Shown piece after piece: positions 47,731-57,963 of a DNA stretch of 64,000 nucleotides. The stretch covers positions 66,990,867 through 67,054,866 of the forward strand of contig OY757904.1 of NCBI GenBank assembly GCA_963585895.1, in the 5' to 3' direction. Both the position numbers and the translations under genes were made by a program. Source of the DNA: Sepioteuthis lessoniana. Its lineage: Eukaryota > Mollusca > Cephalopoda > Myopsida > Loliginidae. Below the pieces are notes generated by a model. It ran no database searches, was not told the DNA's origin, and was given only the letters and a program-made list of their open reading frames with translations. The stretch's first letter is position 1, and every line of letters begins with the position of its first letter.

Positions 47731-48565
47731 ATTTTGGATAAAAAAATTGAATAGACACATGGTAGTGGGAGGGGATAGTATGAGGGAGTCGAAAAGGTGG
47801 GAGGGAGTCTAAGAGGGGTGAGGATTTACCTCTTCACTAAGCCCACTTCCGTTTTAAATTTAACTTTCGGTTAGCAGTGTAGTAAATATTGTTTTTTTTA
47901 AGTATTTTAAAAATTTATATCTAGACCTAACTTACAGATTTTTTATTGACTAAGATTTAAACTTTAAATAAGAAATTAAAGTAAGGTACAGTATTAGATA
48001 TATTAAAATTAAAGCAAATATTTAATTTATTTACTATATTTTAACATTTCAAAATTATTTAGAAAGCATTAATTCGTTCCACATTTTATGCGTAGTACGT
48101 ATGTATTATATTCTTTTTCACAATTTTCTATCTAACAATTTATTTTATTTATTCTCAAAATTAGCTCTATGTTGTTATAGAAAAATTTGTTAATTATTCA
48201 TAGTTTAAATTTAGCCCTATGTCTACACCTAGCTATTAGTTCATTTCTCTTATTTAATAATTTTTTTGGCTCAGGGAAAAGCAAAATGTGGATTTTTTCT
48301 TCAAGACACAGGTAGCACCTACTGTCGAAAGGTTTTGGGGTACTAGAACTTTTCAATATGGACCATTGTATTTCCGGGGTTAACCCTTTAACTTTTAATC
48401 CCCAATAATGTATAGATAGAGCAATTTGATTTTTTTATGCTCATGGGAGAAGGAAAATTTATGATTTCCATACCTAATTTAAAAATTAGTAGATGAAATG
48501 CCTGGAACTGCCTCATACTATCCCCTCCCACTACCATGTGTCTATTCACTTTTTTTATCCAAAAT

Positions 48566-48646
48566 GATCTGAAGAAGTCCTGTTACTTTTTTCGTGTTTT
48601 TGAAAACTTCAAAAATGCGTAACAGGATTGAAATAAATTTATAATC
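48566..48646 (+). ncRNA. Hammerhead ribozyme consensus, right arm
   Basis: Type I layout. Core box CTGAAGA at 48569-48575. Helix II pairs 48576-48586 (AGTCCTGTTAC) with 48619-48629 (GTAACAGGATT): 11 pairs, one of them G-U. GAAA lies at 48630-48633. Helix III is short, ATA/TAT around a 4-nt loop (48633-48642). The cleavage triplet AUA puts the cut after A48643. Helix I is weak: GAT (48566-48568) with ATC (48644-48646). All invariant core bases of the family are present. The short helices I and III would make a single copy weak unless tertiary contacts or a dimer help. Confidence 0.65.
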
Positions 48647-48677
48647 CTATGTGACCGGTTTCGTTGTTTTTCTTAAA

Positions 48678-48678
<1 letters not shown>

Positions 48679-48737
<59 letters not shown>
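48679..48737. repeat. (TA)n microsatellite at right edge of hammerhead element
   Basis: Pure TA tract starting directly at the end of the right arm. Confidence 0.95.
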
Positions 48738-48739
<2 letters not shown>

Positions 48740-48831
48740 CAACAGTGTATGGTTGTCTCTATTAACTTAGTGGGTTTGTGGCAGACCAAATTTGGTATAA
48801 TTTTGAGAGTGCTCAATATCTGTGATAGAGC

Positions 48832-48835
<4 letters not shown>

Positions 48836-48877
<42 letters not shown>
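48836..48877. repeat. (TA)n microsatellite
   Basis: Pure TA tract left of the fold-back element. Confidence 0.95.
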
Positions 48878-48880
<3 letters not shown>

Positions 48881-49030
48881 TTTTTATATATGTTTAATTG
48901 GATAGATGCTTATCTGTGACCTTTGGTTTCCTAATGTCTTTATTCGACAACCGTCAGGTTGATGATTTCCGAATAATGACGACAGTGGTCACAGATAAGC
49001 ATCCATGTTATCAAACATATATAAAAACTA
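48878..49030. mobile_element. 153-bp fold-back (MITE-like) element
   Basis: Arms 48878-48921 and 48987-49030 match as reverse complements at 39 of 44 positions. The ends read TAGTTTTTATATATG and its complement. Inside, TTATTCG and CGAATAA extend the hairpin. (TA)n tracts flank both sides, consistent with insertion at TA. No coding capacity. No other copy seen in the window. Confidence 0.6.
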
Positions 49031-49038
49031 AAACATAC

Positions 49039-49071
<33 letters not shown>

Positions 49072-49083
49072 GTGTGTGTGTGT
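49039..49083. repeat. (TA)n(TG)n microsatellite
   Basis: TA tract with short interruption, then a TG run. Confidence 0.9.
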
Positions 49084-49094
49084 ATGTGCATAAA

Positions 49095-49165
49095 TGTGAA
49101 TTGGTATTAAATGAATCACAAGCGTTGATAAGCCATAAAACATACCTAAACCAAAACAATCTGAT
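49095..49165 (+). mobile_element. SINE-2 3' tail fragment
   Basis: 'tggtattaaatgaatcac', then 'gttgataagccataaaacat': the terminal part of SINE-2 without its tRNA head. Confidence 0.45.
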
Positions 49166-49256
49166 TTCCAAATCCTCCTGTCTCCTTTCCAATCTGTTGG
49201 TGACTGTTTCATGTGGACAAGATCACAATTGTTATCTTTGCTACCTTTTTTCATCC

Positions 49257-49264
49257 TTCTTCTT

Positions 49265-49348
<84 letters not shown>

Positions 49349-49385
49349 GTTAGTGTTATTATTATTAGTAGTAGTAGTATTATCA

Positions 49386-49422
<37 letters not shown>

Positions 49423-49440
49423 CATTATTATTATTATTAT
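49257..49440. repeat. (CTT)n then (TTA)n microsatellite
   Basis: A TTC run of about 35 bp leads into about 150 bp of TTA with a few interruptions. It abuts the 3' end of REL-LINE copy L6. Open frames here (poly-N, poly-L, poly-I) are artefacts. Confidence 0.95.
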
Positions 49441-49449
49441 TTACTCCTT

Positions 49450-49867
49450 TAGACTTTTTCACATCAGTGTTAGTTGATGGTTTTTCACTGGATTTTGAGT
49501 GACAGCAATTCTCCTCAAGTCTCCAGCACTCGCCTCAGTATTCTGACCGTCCTCAGCAATGATGTCGTTTGGATAGTCACCACCCGTCCGACAATTTCCA
49601 AGTCCTCCAGGTCCTTCAATGATCCCTTAGTTACTGTGCCTAACTCATTAATCACAATTGTCACAATCGTTACTTTCATGTTCCACACCTTTTTTAATTC
49701 TCTATCAAAGTCGAGGTACTTATCCTTTTTTTCACTTTCCTTCAGATTTATTCTGTTGTCCGCCGGGACAAGAAAGTCGACAATTTTGCAGATTCTCATT
49801 TTTTTGTAGATAATTTTGAGGTCTGGTCTTCTGGTCGGGATTAAGTGATCCGTTTGTATGTTAAAGT
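49450..49867 (-). mobile_element. REL-LINE fragment L6
   Basis: A nearly open minus-strand frame (49515-49799) gives the C-terminal nuclease region: 'KIVDFLVPADNRINLKES' (D and following residues of a PD-(D/E)xK-like core), 'KKDKYLDFDRELKKVWNMKV', then 'TTSLLRTVRILRRVLET'. The 3' end folds 'catca..gtta..tgatgg', then (TTA)n. The 5' truncation falls in (TTA)n at 49868. Bordered by TTA on both sides. Confidence 0.8.
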
Positions 49868-49892
49868 CCCATATTATTATTATTATTATTAT
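49868..49892. repeat. (TTA)n between two REL-LINE copies
   Basis: Seven TTA units separate L6 from L7. Confidence 0.9.
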
Positions 49893-50525
49893 AGTTTTTC
49901 ACATCAGCTAACGCTGATGGTCTTGTACAGGTGTTTGAGTGACAGCAAGTCCCATCAGGTCACCAGGACTCTTCTAAGTATTCTGGCGATTATCAATAAT
50001 GCTGTAGTTTGGATGGTCTCCACTCGTCCGCCAACTTCCAAGTCCTCCAATCCCTTCAGTAATTTTTTAGTTTCTGTATCAAAAGCAATAATCACAATTG
50101 GTATAATTGTCAAATTCAAATTCCATTTTTTTCCATTTTCCTAGCTAGGTACTTATCCTTTTGTTTTCATGTTCTTTCAGTTTTATTCTGTCGTCAGCCG
50201 AGACTGGAAATTCGTCAATTATGTAATTTCTATTGTGTATTAATAATTATTACGTGCAGTCTTGTGGCCAAGATTAGGTGATCCTTCTGTACGTTTAAGT
50301 CCCATGGAAGTTTATGTGTGCCATTTTCTATGACAGCTGTTGGGTTGGGCATATACCATTCGTTCGTATTGTCAAGTTTAAATCCTTGCACATCTCTCCG
50401 TGGATCCCCTTGCCCACCCAGCCGTGTCTACTCTTATACTCCTTCTGGGCAAATTTGCTGCATTCGCTTATTATGTAATTGATCGTTTCATCTTTGTCAC
50501 CGCATTGCCTATATTTGGTATTATT
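49893..50525 (-). mobile_element. REL-LINE fragment L7
   Basis: 3' end with the perfect inverted repeat CATCAGC-TAAC-GCTGATG (49902-49919). The minus strand then follows the C-terminal region through the nuclease, where plus-strand 'gtcgtcagccgagactggaaattcgtcaa' corresponds to '(V)DEF-VSADD', to the Cys-rich segment at about 50490-50515. Frames contain stops. Confidence 0.75.
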
Positions 50526-50589
50526 TTACATCTTATTTATTCTCGCTATGATATGATTGGTTGATTGTTTTTGTTGATGATGTTTTGTT

Positions 50590-51215
50590 TTATCGCTCAA
50601 TGCAAATGTTTCACACAAGTTCCAATCGGTTATTTTAAGTGAAATCTCAGCAGCAGAAATTTTCTTGTGTCGAAGATACTTCTAAATGAGGTAACAGATT
50701 CTAGCTGTGTTGTAGTCTCCGGAGTGCCAATTATTCATCTGATCTCCATTTTCCCAATCTCTTTCACAGGTCTTTTGGAGCTGTTCCAAAGGGACCAATC
50801 ATAATTGGTACAACAGTCATGTTAATATTGTAAATATTTTTCCAGTTTTCTTATAAGATTTTTACATCCGTCTAACTCTATTTTTAAACTTTATTCAATG
50901 GTCAGCTAGAACATCAAAATCCACTTGATGACGAGTTATTTTTTTGTTGATAATTAGTAGTAGGTTTGTTCTTCTGGCTCAAAATGGTTGATTCTTATGT
51001 ATTTCATAGTTCCAGTAAATTTAATGTCTGACATTTTCTAGGAGATATTCTAATTTGTATATATATATATATACCATCTGACAGTCTGCCTCCATTCTTG
51101 TTTATTGAACAATTTCCAGTAGATCACTTTTCTTAACCAGTAGTGTTTACTCTTGTATTCTTTTCATGCAAGTTTGCTCCATTCTCTGCGAACATAACTT
51201 TAATTTTAAAAAAAA
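50590..51215 (-). mobile_element. Divergent REL-LINE fragment L8
   Basis: Same order of blocks as L7 but more diverged. Plus strand: 'ctcagcagcagaaattttc..', 'aaagggaccaatcataattgg', 'gatcacttttcttaacc', and 'gctccattctctgcgaacataac' in place of the usual 'gcattcgcttattatg'. Probably an older subfamily. Contains a short (TA)n near 51058-51072. Confidence 0.5.
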
Positions 51216-51837
51216 ACCTCAGAGCAAATGATGTTGTGAAATTTAAACATGAATACTAGAATTTAATGCCAGAATTAAATAAATGGACACATGTTTTAAA
51301 GATTGACAGGCATCGTCATTTTTTATAAACCTGTCAACAAAAAATGGCGTTATCACAATATTAATTACTTAAAAAAAAATTACTCTCACAAAAAACAGTT
51401 TTAAATTTATACCTGGAATCTCTTCGTAAACACTTACATTTGTATAGATCACGGCAATAAGGAAATCTATGAAAATCGATCGATGGATTTTATACTAAGT
51501 ATGGTATGGTCCATTTAGCCGGTAACCGCAAATGGAATTCATCAGATATTAATCATTATCAGAATATGGTCAGAATATTTAGTGGCTTAGGTATTAAAAT
51601 CATTTATACATATATATATATATATACATATACTCATAATTGGATATTTAGGCTCTGAACGTAAGTTTCTAAGTATGCTTAATCCCAAATTAATTATACG
51701 ACAATATACGTTGGCATTAAGCATTCAAGTCGTATACTCCTACCCCTTGGATTTCCCTCTCGGGTTATATATATATAACAGCCACACATACGGATACAAA
51801 TATACTGTAAAAGTCTTAATCTTCATATAGATTATAT
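51216..51837. other. No recognised feature
   Basis: AT-rich with short (TA)n tracts at 51610-51626 and 51765-51777. Nothing recognised. Confidence 0.4.
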
Positions 51838-52012
51838 TTGGGCTTGGAAAGAAAAGTGGATGAATTAGAGATTAGAGGAAGACTTGACACCATAAAAACC
51901 ACAATACTGTTAAGATCAACTAGAATCCTAAGAGGAGTATTTGAGTCCAGAGGAGACTTGCTGTCATTCAGAAATTACTGGAAAATCCCCCAAGGAAAAT
52001 CACTAGTTTAAC
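51838..52012 (+). mobile_element. REL-LINE 3' fragment on the plus strand (L9)
   Basis: The only plus-oriented copy. Its frame reads 'KVDELEIRGRLDTIKTTILL' followed by 'RILRGVFESRGDLLSFRN', the C-terminal end of the polyprotein. It continues into a 3' region different from the other copies. Confidence 0.65.
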
Positions 52013-52735
52013 ATATGTAAAAAAAAAACTTGCAAGCGTAAACATAATAATTCACGAGACTAAAAATACTTTATACTTTATTAAAATACCTGTAGTATTT
52101 CGTAGCGGATGAATACTTGACTGGTTGACCCGAAGAATAAAAATACTCGTGGCTAAAATAATTGACTGGTTGACCCAAATAATTGACTGGTTGACCTGAA
52201 TAACTGACTGGCAGATCCGGATAATAGCTGGTTGAATAACTGACTGTTTGACCCGAATAATTGTTGAATAATTGATTGGTTAACAGGAATAATGGTTGAC
52301 CCGAATAATGGTTGACCCGAATAATGGTTGACCCGGATAATTGACTGGTTCACCCGATTAACGTTAGAAAAATTGACTGGTTGACTTTATTAAAATACCT
52401 GTCGCATTCCGTAGCGAACGAATAATTGACTGATTGACCCGAAAAATAATAATACTCGTGGCTAAAATAATTGACTTGTTGACCGGATTAATAAAAATAG
52501 TAATAATAATAATAATAATACACGTAGCTAAAAGCACTTGTCTCCAAGGGAAACTTGCTGTCATTCAGAAATTATTGGAAAATCCCCAAGGGAAAACCAC
52601 TAGTTTAACATATGAGAAAAACTCGCTAGCGTAAACATAATAATACAAGTCGCTAGAAATACTTAATACTTTATTAAAATATCAGTAGCGTTTCGTAGCA
52701 AATGAATAATTGACCGGTTGACCTGAATAAAATGA
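51955..52735. repeat. Direct tandem duplication, unit about 600 bp
   Basis: 'cttgctgtcattcagaaatta' at about 51957 recurs at 52553. After each come 'ccactagtttaacatatg'-type sequence, 'gcgtaaacataataat' and 'actttattaaaatac(c)'. The 'cgtagcg.atgaata.ttgac' word occurs three times (52100, 52410 and 52690), showing an additional internal repeat of about 300 bp. Confidence 0.7.
52110..52480. repeat. Minisatellite, about 20-bp unit
   Basis: Variants of 'taattgactggttgacccga' repeated around 14 times, with shortened units 'taatggttgacccga' near 52285-52340. Open frames across it on the minus strand are translated repeat. Confidence 0.85.
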
Positions 52736-52909
52736 TAAAGGTTGTCAATTCTTCATTACATTTACTTATTGTCTTACAAAATATCTATTTTATACAAAGT
52801 AAATTGTATCGGGAAAAGATAAAGTGTAAATTTTTACGAGTACATCATTCTAATATATTTTTGAACAATATGAATATCATATTAACAGAGCCTGATATGA
52901 TATTTTAGA

Positions 52910-53125
52910 TGCATGTAATGGCTAAAGTGCTGGACTGTAGTTTCAAAGAACGCCAGTTCGAACATAAGTCACGTTATTACGTTCATATTCGAACAAATAC
53001 CCTTGGTGCAGTTATTGAACGTACTTATCCTCAGCATTGGGTTAAATAGTGTCAATGTTGTTGTTCTTCTATAGGGATGGCTTTGGTATTAAGCCACAAA
53101 GACTGATAAGCTATAAAACAAAGAA
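52910..53125 (+). mobile_element. SINE-2 copy
   Basis: Plus strand: box A TGGCTAAAGTGCTGGACTG, box B CAGTTCGAACATAAG, 'acgttcatattcgaac', 'gttgttgttcttct', 'ggatggctttggtattaa', and the tail GATAAGCTATAAAACAAAG. Nearly complete; used as the reference copy for this family. Confidence 0.75.
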
Positions 53126-53150
53126 AATATACCAAAACTATATTCATATT

Positions 53151-53295
53151 TACCCAACCCCTCCGCTCGGGCAGTATATGACACAATGTCAGTTTTTAAG
53201 CGGAGTTTAACAGGTTTGAATTCAGAGTTTTCTTTCTCCTAGACTAGTTGCCTCACCAAGTCTGAAGAACCTAGTCCACCCAACTATTTACCAAA
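53151..53295 (-). mobile_element. SINE-1 copy, lacking the tRNA head
   Basis: Minus strand: starts at the body near 'gtaaatagttgggtgg', continues through 'ctaggagaaagaaaactctg', and ends 'ctgcccgagcggaggggttgg'. 5' truncated. Confidence 0.8.
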
Positions 53296-53935
53296 CCTAT
53301 ATTAAAATAAAATCTCGATGACATACGTTTGGATCTTAAAGGTACGTAGAGACAAAGCAAATTTTATTCGACAATGTCTCTTTCCTGTATATCGACAATA
53401 TATTCCATTGGAAAAAATTGTGGTTACCTTCCCATTCAGTGAGCAAATCACAAAGAAGAAATTTATCTTTCGCTAAATGTCTTCACAAGTTACAGATCGA
53501 GGTTTTGCGACGCTCACCATAATAAAATATTCATACTTTATCGATTTTTCGGAAAGATTGATATCTCAGCTTCTAATCTTAGCCTAACAACATAAAATTG
53601 TCTTCTTGCCGCTAATATTTTCTTCTCAATTTAGACACACGGCGATCGCCACCTTGTCGCCAATTGGGGTGTACTCAGAGACAAAGTGCATGTGCTCTTA
53701 GCCTTCTGATAGCATCGGTCATCTCAGAGGAGCGTTTAAGGAGCGTATTTAAATATTTCCTTTTTGTTTAAAAAACTATTTGAGATAAGACTATGCAACA
53801 GAATTAGTAATATAATGTCCCAAAGTAATGTTAAATTCTCGGGTCAAAAATGCATGTTTTATTTTCAGTGCATATAAAAAAATATCTTAATTGATTTACT
53901 TTCTGCAAGTTTTACATACCAGCTATAAATTATGG
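53296..53935. other. No recognised feature
   Basis: Mixed sequence, somewhat GC-richer near 53630-53740. No gene or repeat recognised. Confidence 0.4.
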
Positions 53936-54308
53936 GGTTCACTGAAGTCTGAGTGACGGCTCGTCTTCTCTGATCACAAGCACTATTTTCAGTATTCTAG
54001 TTGATTATAACAGTTCTGTGGTTTGCATGGTCTCAGTTCCTCCTCTAATTTCCCGTTGTTTTAGTTTCCTTTCGGGTTTTTTTTTTTTTGGGCGGGGCGG
54101 TCATTCTAAGAGTTAAAACAATGATTACTCTACCCGTAATCTTCATGTTTTAAGACTTTCTTTTTTCTGAGCTCTTTTGCAGAGTCCAGTTACTTTCTGT
54201 GTTTTACTCTTTACTTTATTTCCCTTTTTTTTATAAACCAGAATAGAAAAAATATACCACATTGCATGTTTTCTCCTCCTTTTTAAGTACATCTAGATTT
54301 ATTCTTCT

Positions 54309-54598
54309 CATATTTACCCAACCCCTCCGCTCGGGCAGGATATGACTCAAGGTCAATTTTTAAGCGGAGTTTAACAGGTTTGAATTCAGAGTTTTCCTTC
54401 TCCTAGACTAGTTGCCTCCCCAAGGCTGAAGAACCTAGTCTGTCCTACTATTTACCCATAGCTGGAGGGAGAATAATTGGATTCATACCTTTCCCAAGGG
54501 TATTAGTGCTATGTGAAATGCAATCAGTCTCGTGTCTATTTCCTACGTGTCTCGCCGGGTCTATTTCCTACGACGATAACCATTACACCACGGGCAGC
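54309..54598 (-). mobile_element. SINE-1 copy nested in REL-LINE L10
   Basis: A 290-bp copy flanked by a 17-bp direct repeat with one mismatch, TCTAG(A/G)TTTATTCTTCT (54292-54308 and 54599-54615). On the minus strand: GCCCGTGGTGTAATGGTT (box A), then the body and 'gcccgagcggaggggttggg'. The segment between box A and the body is rearranged, with 'gtctatttcctacg' duplicated and box B lost, so it could not be transcribed normally. Confidence 0.85.
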
Positions 54599-54884
54599 TC
54601 TAGGTTTATTCTTCTGTTCAGTATTTTGTAATCCATTTGGATCCAAAAGTCAAAATTTTGTAGGTTACACAATCTTTGGTTCAAATATCATTTATTAATA
54701 TCATCCCATTTTAGTACCTTCCACAATTGCCATTGGGTAACCTTCCTCACCAAAAGATACCTTCTTTTTCATTCCTTTTGTGCTAGTTTGGTGTATTTGC
54801 AAACAATATGATAACCTGTTTAATTTTATCACCTCAAAGTCTACGTTTACAATTCTCTTAGATATTAGTTAATAGGATGAGGAA

Positions 54885-55085
54885 GCGTGCTGTAGTGGAT
54901 AAAGTGCGGGTCTGCAACATTGTAATAAGCAACTGCCAAACCCAGTCGAACTATTACGTTCACTTTCGACTCCTAACCTTATTTCCTTCGGCTATAAGTT
55001 TACTAGAACCATTTTTGTTCTAATAAAAAATGGCTTCGGAAATAATAACACACACAGTTTGATATGCCACTAAACAAAGAAACCT
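54885..55085 (+). mobile_element. SINE-2 copy
   Basis: Plus strand: box A AGTGGATAAAGTGCGGGTC, box B CCAGTCGAACTATT, 'gttcactttcgactcctaa', 'tggcttcggaaataataac', tail TTGATATGCCACTAAACAAAG. Nearly complete. Confidence 0.7.
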
Positions 55086-55350
55086 GGGTATAAGCAATGT
55101 TTTCCTTTGACATAATTACTGATTATGGCATTATTATGTGCCGCTCTTAATAGACATTCAGTCTCTTACATCTGTATTTCTCCTCCCAACCATGTCCAAC
55201 ACATTATATGTGTCGTTTCCTTAGCTTGTCTCTAGGAATATCCATAAAGTTAATTTTGTTCCAAGTTTGGCTTTCTAAATTTTATGATTGTTATTCTCCT
55301 GTTTGTAGTTAACCTATTTATTTTATTATGGGTGAGAGTGGCTTCTGTCA

Positions 55351-56134
55351 TCAATCTGTCTTTGCCATTTTGTATTGTGTATCCACGTAATTCCCAATAC
55401 CGGCAAAACCTCTTCCCCCACCTTATTTTTTTGGTTTATGTAATCTCTCAGATGAAAAGCATTGATTCAGTTTGCTGGGGTTTTTTTTATTTACTGATAA
55501 ATCCTTCAGTCATGAACGTGTTAATATATTTTGGTTCTTGAGAGATTCTAAGATACCTCATAGTCTTTATTGTATGCTTCCATATGATGATTTATTTTCA
55601 CTTATACGAGCAGTTAAATTGTGTATTTATGATGCCGATAAACTACGTTATATTATTTATTTATGTTTAATGAATACGGCTTAATGACATCTAATTCAAT
55701 TGATTTAAGAAGTCAACGTTTTGCTTAAAAGATTATTTTAGTTCAGATTATCTATCTGAAATACAAACTGATCTATGTAAAAAGTCAGAATTCGCCCAAT
55801 TATGTTTCAGTAAGAAACGCAAATTGTTTTTGTCATTTCAGATTTGAACTGAAAACACAGTGACTTCTCTTTACAATACACAATGAGAAAACAGAATATG
55901 AAGGTTTCACTCGCACAAGTGAACACAAGGTTTTTAAATTTAACACATTTTACACATCCATCGCTGATTTAATATCACCAATATTGTCCCTCATTGTCCT
56001 GATGATGGTTTATAAGAACGGAAACGCCACAGTGTCGACTTTGCTTTGCAATAAATCTCTCCTTCTACTTGTATTACCTTGTTATCAATTTTTCTTAACT
56101 AGTTGTCGGATTACAATCCATTGTTTACTTCCAT

Positions 56135-56141
<7 letters not shown>
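55351..56141. other. No gene; a hammerhead-like word pair near 56000
   Basis: AT-rich. CCTGATGATGG (55998-56008) and CGGAAACGCC (56019-56028) resemble the short hammerhead core seen in Penelope-like elements, but helix II cannot be formed well, so this may be a decayed remnant or chance. Confidence 0.3.

Positions 56142-56193
<52 letters not shown>
56142..56193. repeat. (TA)n microsatellite
   Basis: Pure TA tract. Confidence 0.95.
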
Positions 56194-56196
<3 letters not shown>

Positions 56197-56554
56197 CCAC
56201 GCCTTTAACCTTTAACTTAGAATTAGAGAGAGACGTTTCTTTTTTTCACACTTATTCTATTTTCCGCACATATGATATCTCACAAAAGTAAATGACAATA
56301 TCTCGTACATTTTAGGGTGGATGACTTTCCCCACTTGGTGGATCTTCGACTTAATTCCTTTTGTGCACGTTAGATGCATTTATATATTATACAATTTCCT
56401 GTTTTATCCCTATCACTACAAGGTAGACACTTGATATTGTTAAGCATATGAATAGATTTTGCTTTTGTATAATTATTTAGTATTTTATATAAATCGATAT
56501 TATCTTTCCCTTTGAGAGTTTTTCTCGCTAGTTTTAAGTGGCGTTTTTTTTTTT

Positions 56555-57150
56555 CTACTGATATCTGAGTGACAGTAAGTCTATTCAGGTCTCCGGCACT
56601 CTTCTAAATGTTCTGGCTGATCTTAACAATACTGTGGTATGGATAATCTTCAGTCTTTCTTTGATCTCTAACACAATTTTATGAGTCCTTTTGAATCAGG
56701 CTTTCCTTTGCTCATCCATTCGAGTCTATTTGTTTCTTCTAAGTATCTATTCATCTCGGTTACCAGTCTGACGTGAATCGAAGTGAATTTTTTAAGACCA
56801 GAATCCATGTATACCATCGTGGCCAAGAGTTTTTTTATCTGGCAGTTTTTTTAGTGTTGTTCAGCGTGAGTCGAGGTGTCTTTTCGCCCTCTTCGAGTCC
56901 TTGTAACTCTTTTTCAATATTTTTCTGATCTAATCCGCGTTTTCGTTATGTTTTCTCTGTTCATATATTTTTTTCTCCAAAATCGTTTTGCTTTCGTTAC
57001 TTCAGTTGGTATGCTTACATGCATTCTTCCTCTAATAGCTAAAAGAATTTTCTTTGTTTTAGAATGTCCTGTTTTTTCTAAATTGTTTGAACTTGTCCGG
57101 GTATATTTTTTATCATCCTTCTTTTGGCTGTTGCTTCTGATTCATCTACT
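56555..57150 (-). mobile_element. REL-LINE fragment L11
   Basis: Plus strand 'tactgatatctgagtgacag' and 'ggtctccggcactcttctaaa' are the REL-LINE 3' side. Further right (56880-57080) the sequence matches the N-terminal segment also seen at 44370-44600 ('ttcgagt.cttg.aa.t..tttttca'), so the middle of the element is deleted. It ends where RTE copy R4 starts. Confidence 0.55.
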
Positions 57151-57157
57151 TGGGTCG

Positions 57158-57888
57158 ACACCCGACCAAGCCGAAACACTACTGCATAGTTTGGAACGAG
57201 CAGCCGCAGGCATAGGCCTCTATGTTAATGCACACAAAACGGAATATATGTGCTATAATCAAACGGGGGACATCTCCACCCTAGAAGGAACCCCCTCTTA
57301 AACTAGTAGACAAATTCCCTTACCTTGGAAGCAACGTCGAATCAACCGAAAAGTACATCGAAACGAGGTTAACGAAGGCATGGAAGCTATCAATAGGCTA
57401 TCGATTATATGGAAATCAGACCTAACCGATAAAATGAAACGCAGTTTCTTCCAGGCAACGGTCACATCGATACTGCTATATGGGTGCACTACATGGACGC
57501 TAACAAAACGGCTGGAAAAAAAAGCTAGACGGCAATTATACAAGAATACTGCATGCAATCTTGAACAAGTCCTGGCGGCAACACCCCACAAGACACCAAC
57601 TGTACGGCCACATGCCTCCCCAGCACGAAAACGATTCAAATTAGACGAAGCAGACATGCAGGACACTGCTGGAGAAGCAGGAACGAACTCATAAGAGATG
57701 TACTCTTATGGACCCCCACACATGGCCGTGCAAAAGTAGGACGACCAGCTCGAACTTACATTCAGCAGCTATGTGAGGATACGGGATGTTGTCCTGAAGA
57801 CCTGCCAAGGGCGATGAACGATAGGGAGGAGTAGCGAGAGATGGTCAGGGATATCCGTGCTACCAGCGCGACATGATGATGATGATGA
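57158..57888 (+). mobile_element. RTE-like LINE, 5'-truncated copy R4
   Basis: Starts at 'TPDQAETLLHSLERAA', shortly after the YADD box, and covers the C-terminus to the (ATG)n tail. Frame breaks: an extra C in the C-run near 57292-57297, a small deletion in 'catggaagct' (57380), an extra A in the A-run at 57517-57525, and a stop in 'EE*REM' near the end. It shares subfamily variants with R1. It lies between REL-LINE copies L11 and L12 and probably inserted into older REL-LINE sequence. Confidence 0.85.
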
Positions 57889-57963
57889 ATTATTGTGTTG
57901 TTTTCCTCTTTTCGTCCAAACATATTCCCATATTTCGTTTCTTTCTAAGGATTTTTGCTCATA

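Larger units (their letters stand above)
47505..48678. mobile_element. Element with 168-bp inverted arms bearing hammerhead motifs
   Basis: Left arm 47618-47785 and right arm 48511-48678 are reverse complements at 165 of 168 positions with no gap. The interior (725 bp) is AT-rich and has no open frame. A 113-bp segment left of the left arm ('gttaaaccggagttgggag', 'agagctcaatgta') also occurs at 62.66-62.80 kb, so the unit is larger than the arms. (TA)n lies at both outer edges. Each arm carries a hammerhead consensus, pointing outward relative to the interior. Inverted terminal copies with hammerheads are known from Penelope-like retroelements, but no protein is encoded here; it may be a non-autonomous relative. 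Confidence 0.7.
53936..55350 (-). mobile_element. REL-LINE L10, interrupted by two SINEs
   Basis: Plus strand begins 'ttcactgaagtctgagtgacggct' (LINE 3' side) and continues through the nuclease region to 54291. A SINE-1 occupies 54309-54598. LINE sequence resumes with 'ttgtaatccatttggatccaaaagtc', the Cys-rich segment near 54820, then a SINE-2 (54885-55085), then more LINE-like sequence to about 55350. Strongly decayed, so the LINE insertion is older than both SINEs. Confidence 0.6.

Noticed and set aside
52110-52480. CRISPR-like array (regular repeats with spacers)
   Set aside because: Units are contiguous and variable without unique spacers, and the window is eukaryotic; this is a minisatellite.
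55998-56028. A third hammerhead motif (CTGATGA ... GGAAACG)
   Set aside because: Helix II cannot be paired convincingly and no second copy was found; kept only as a low-confidence remark.
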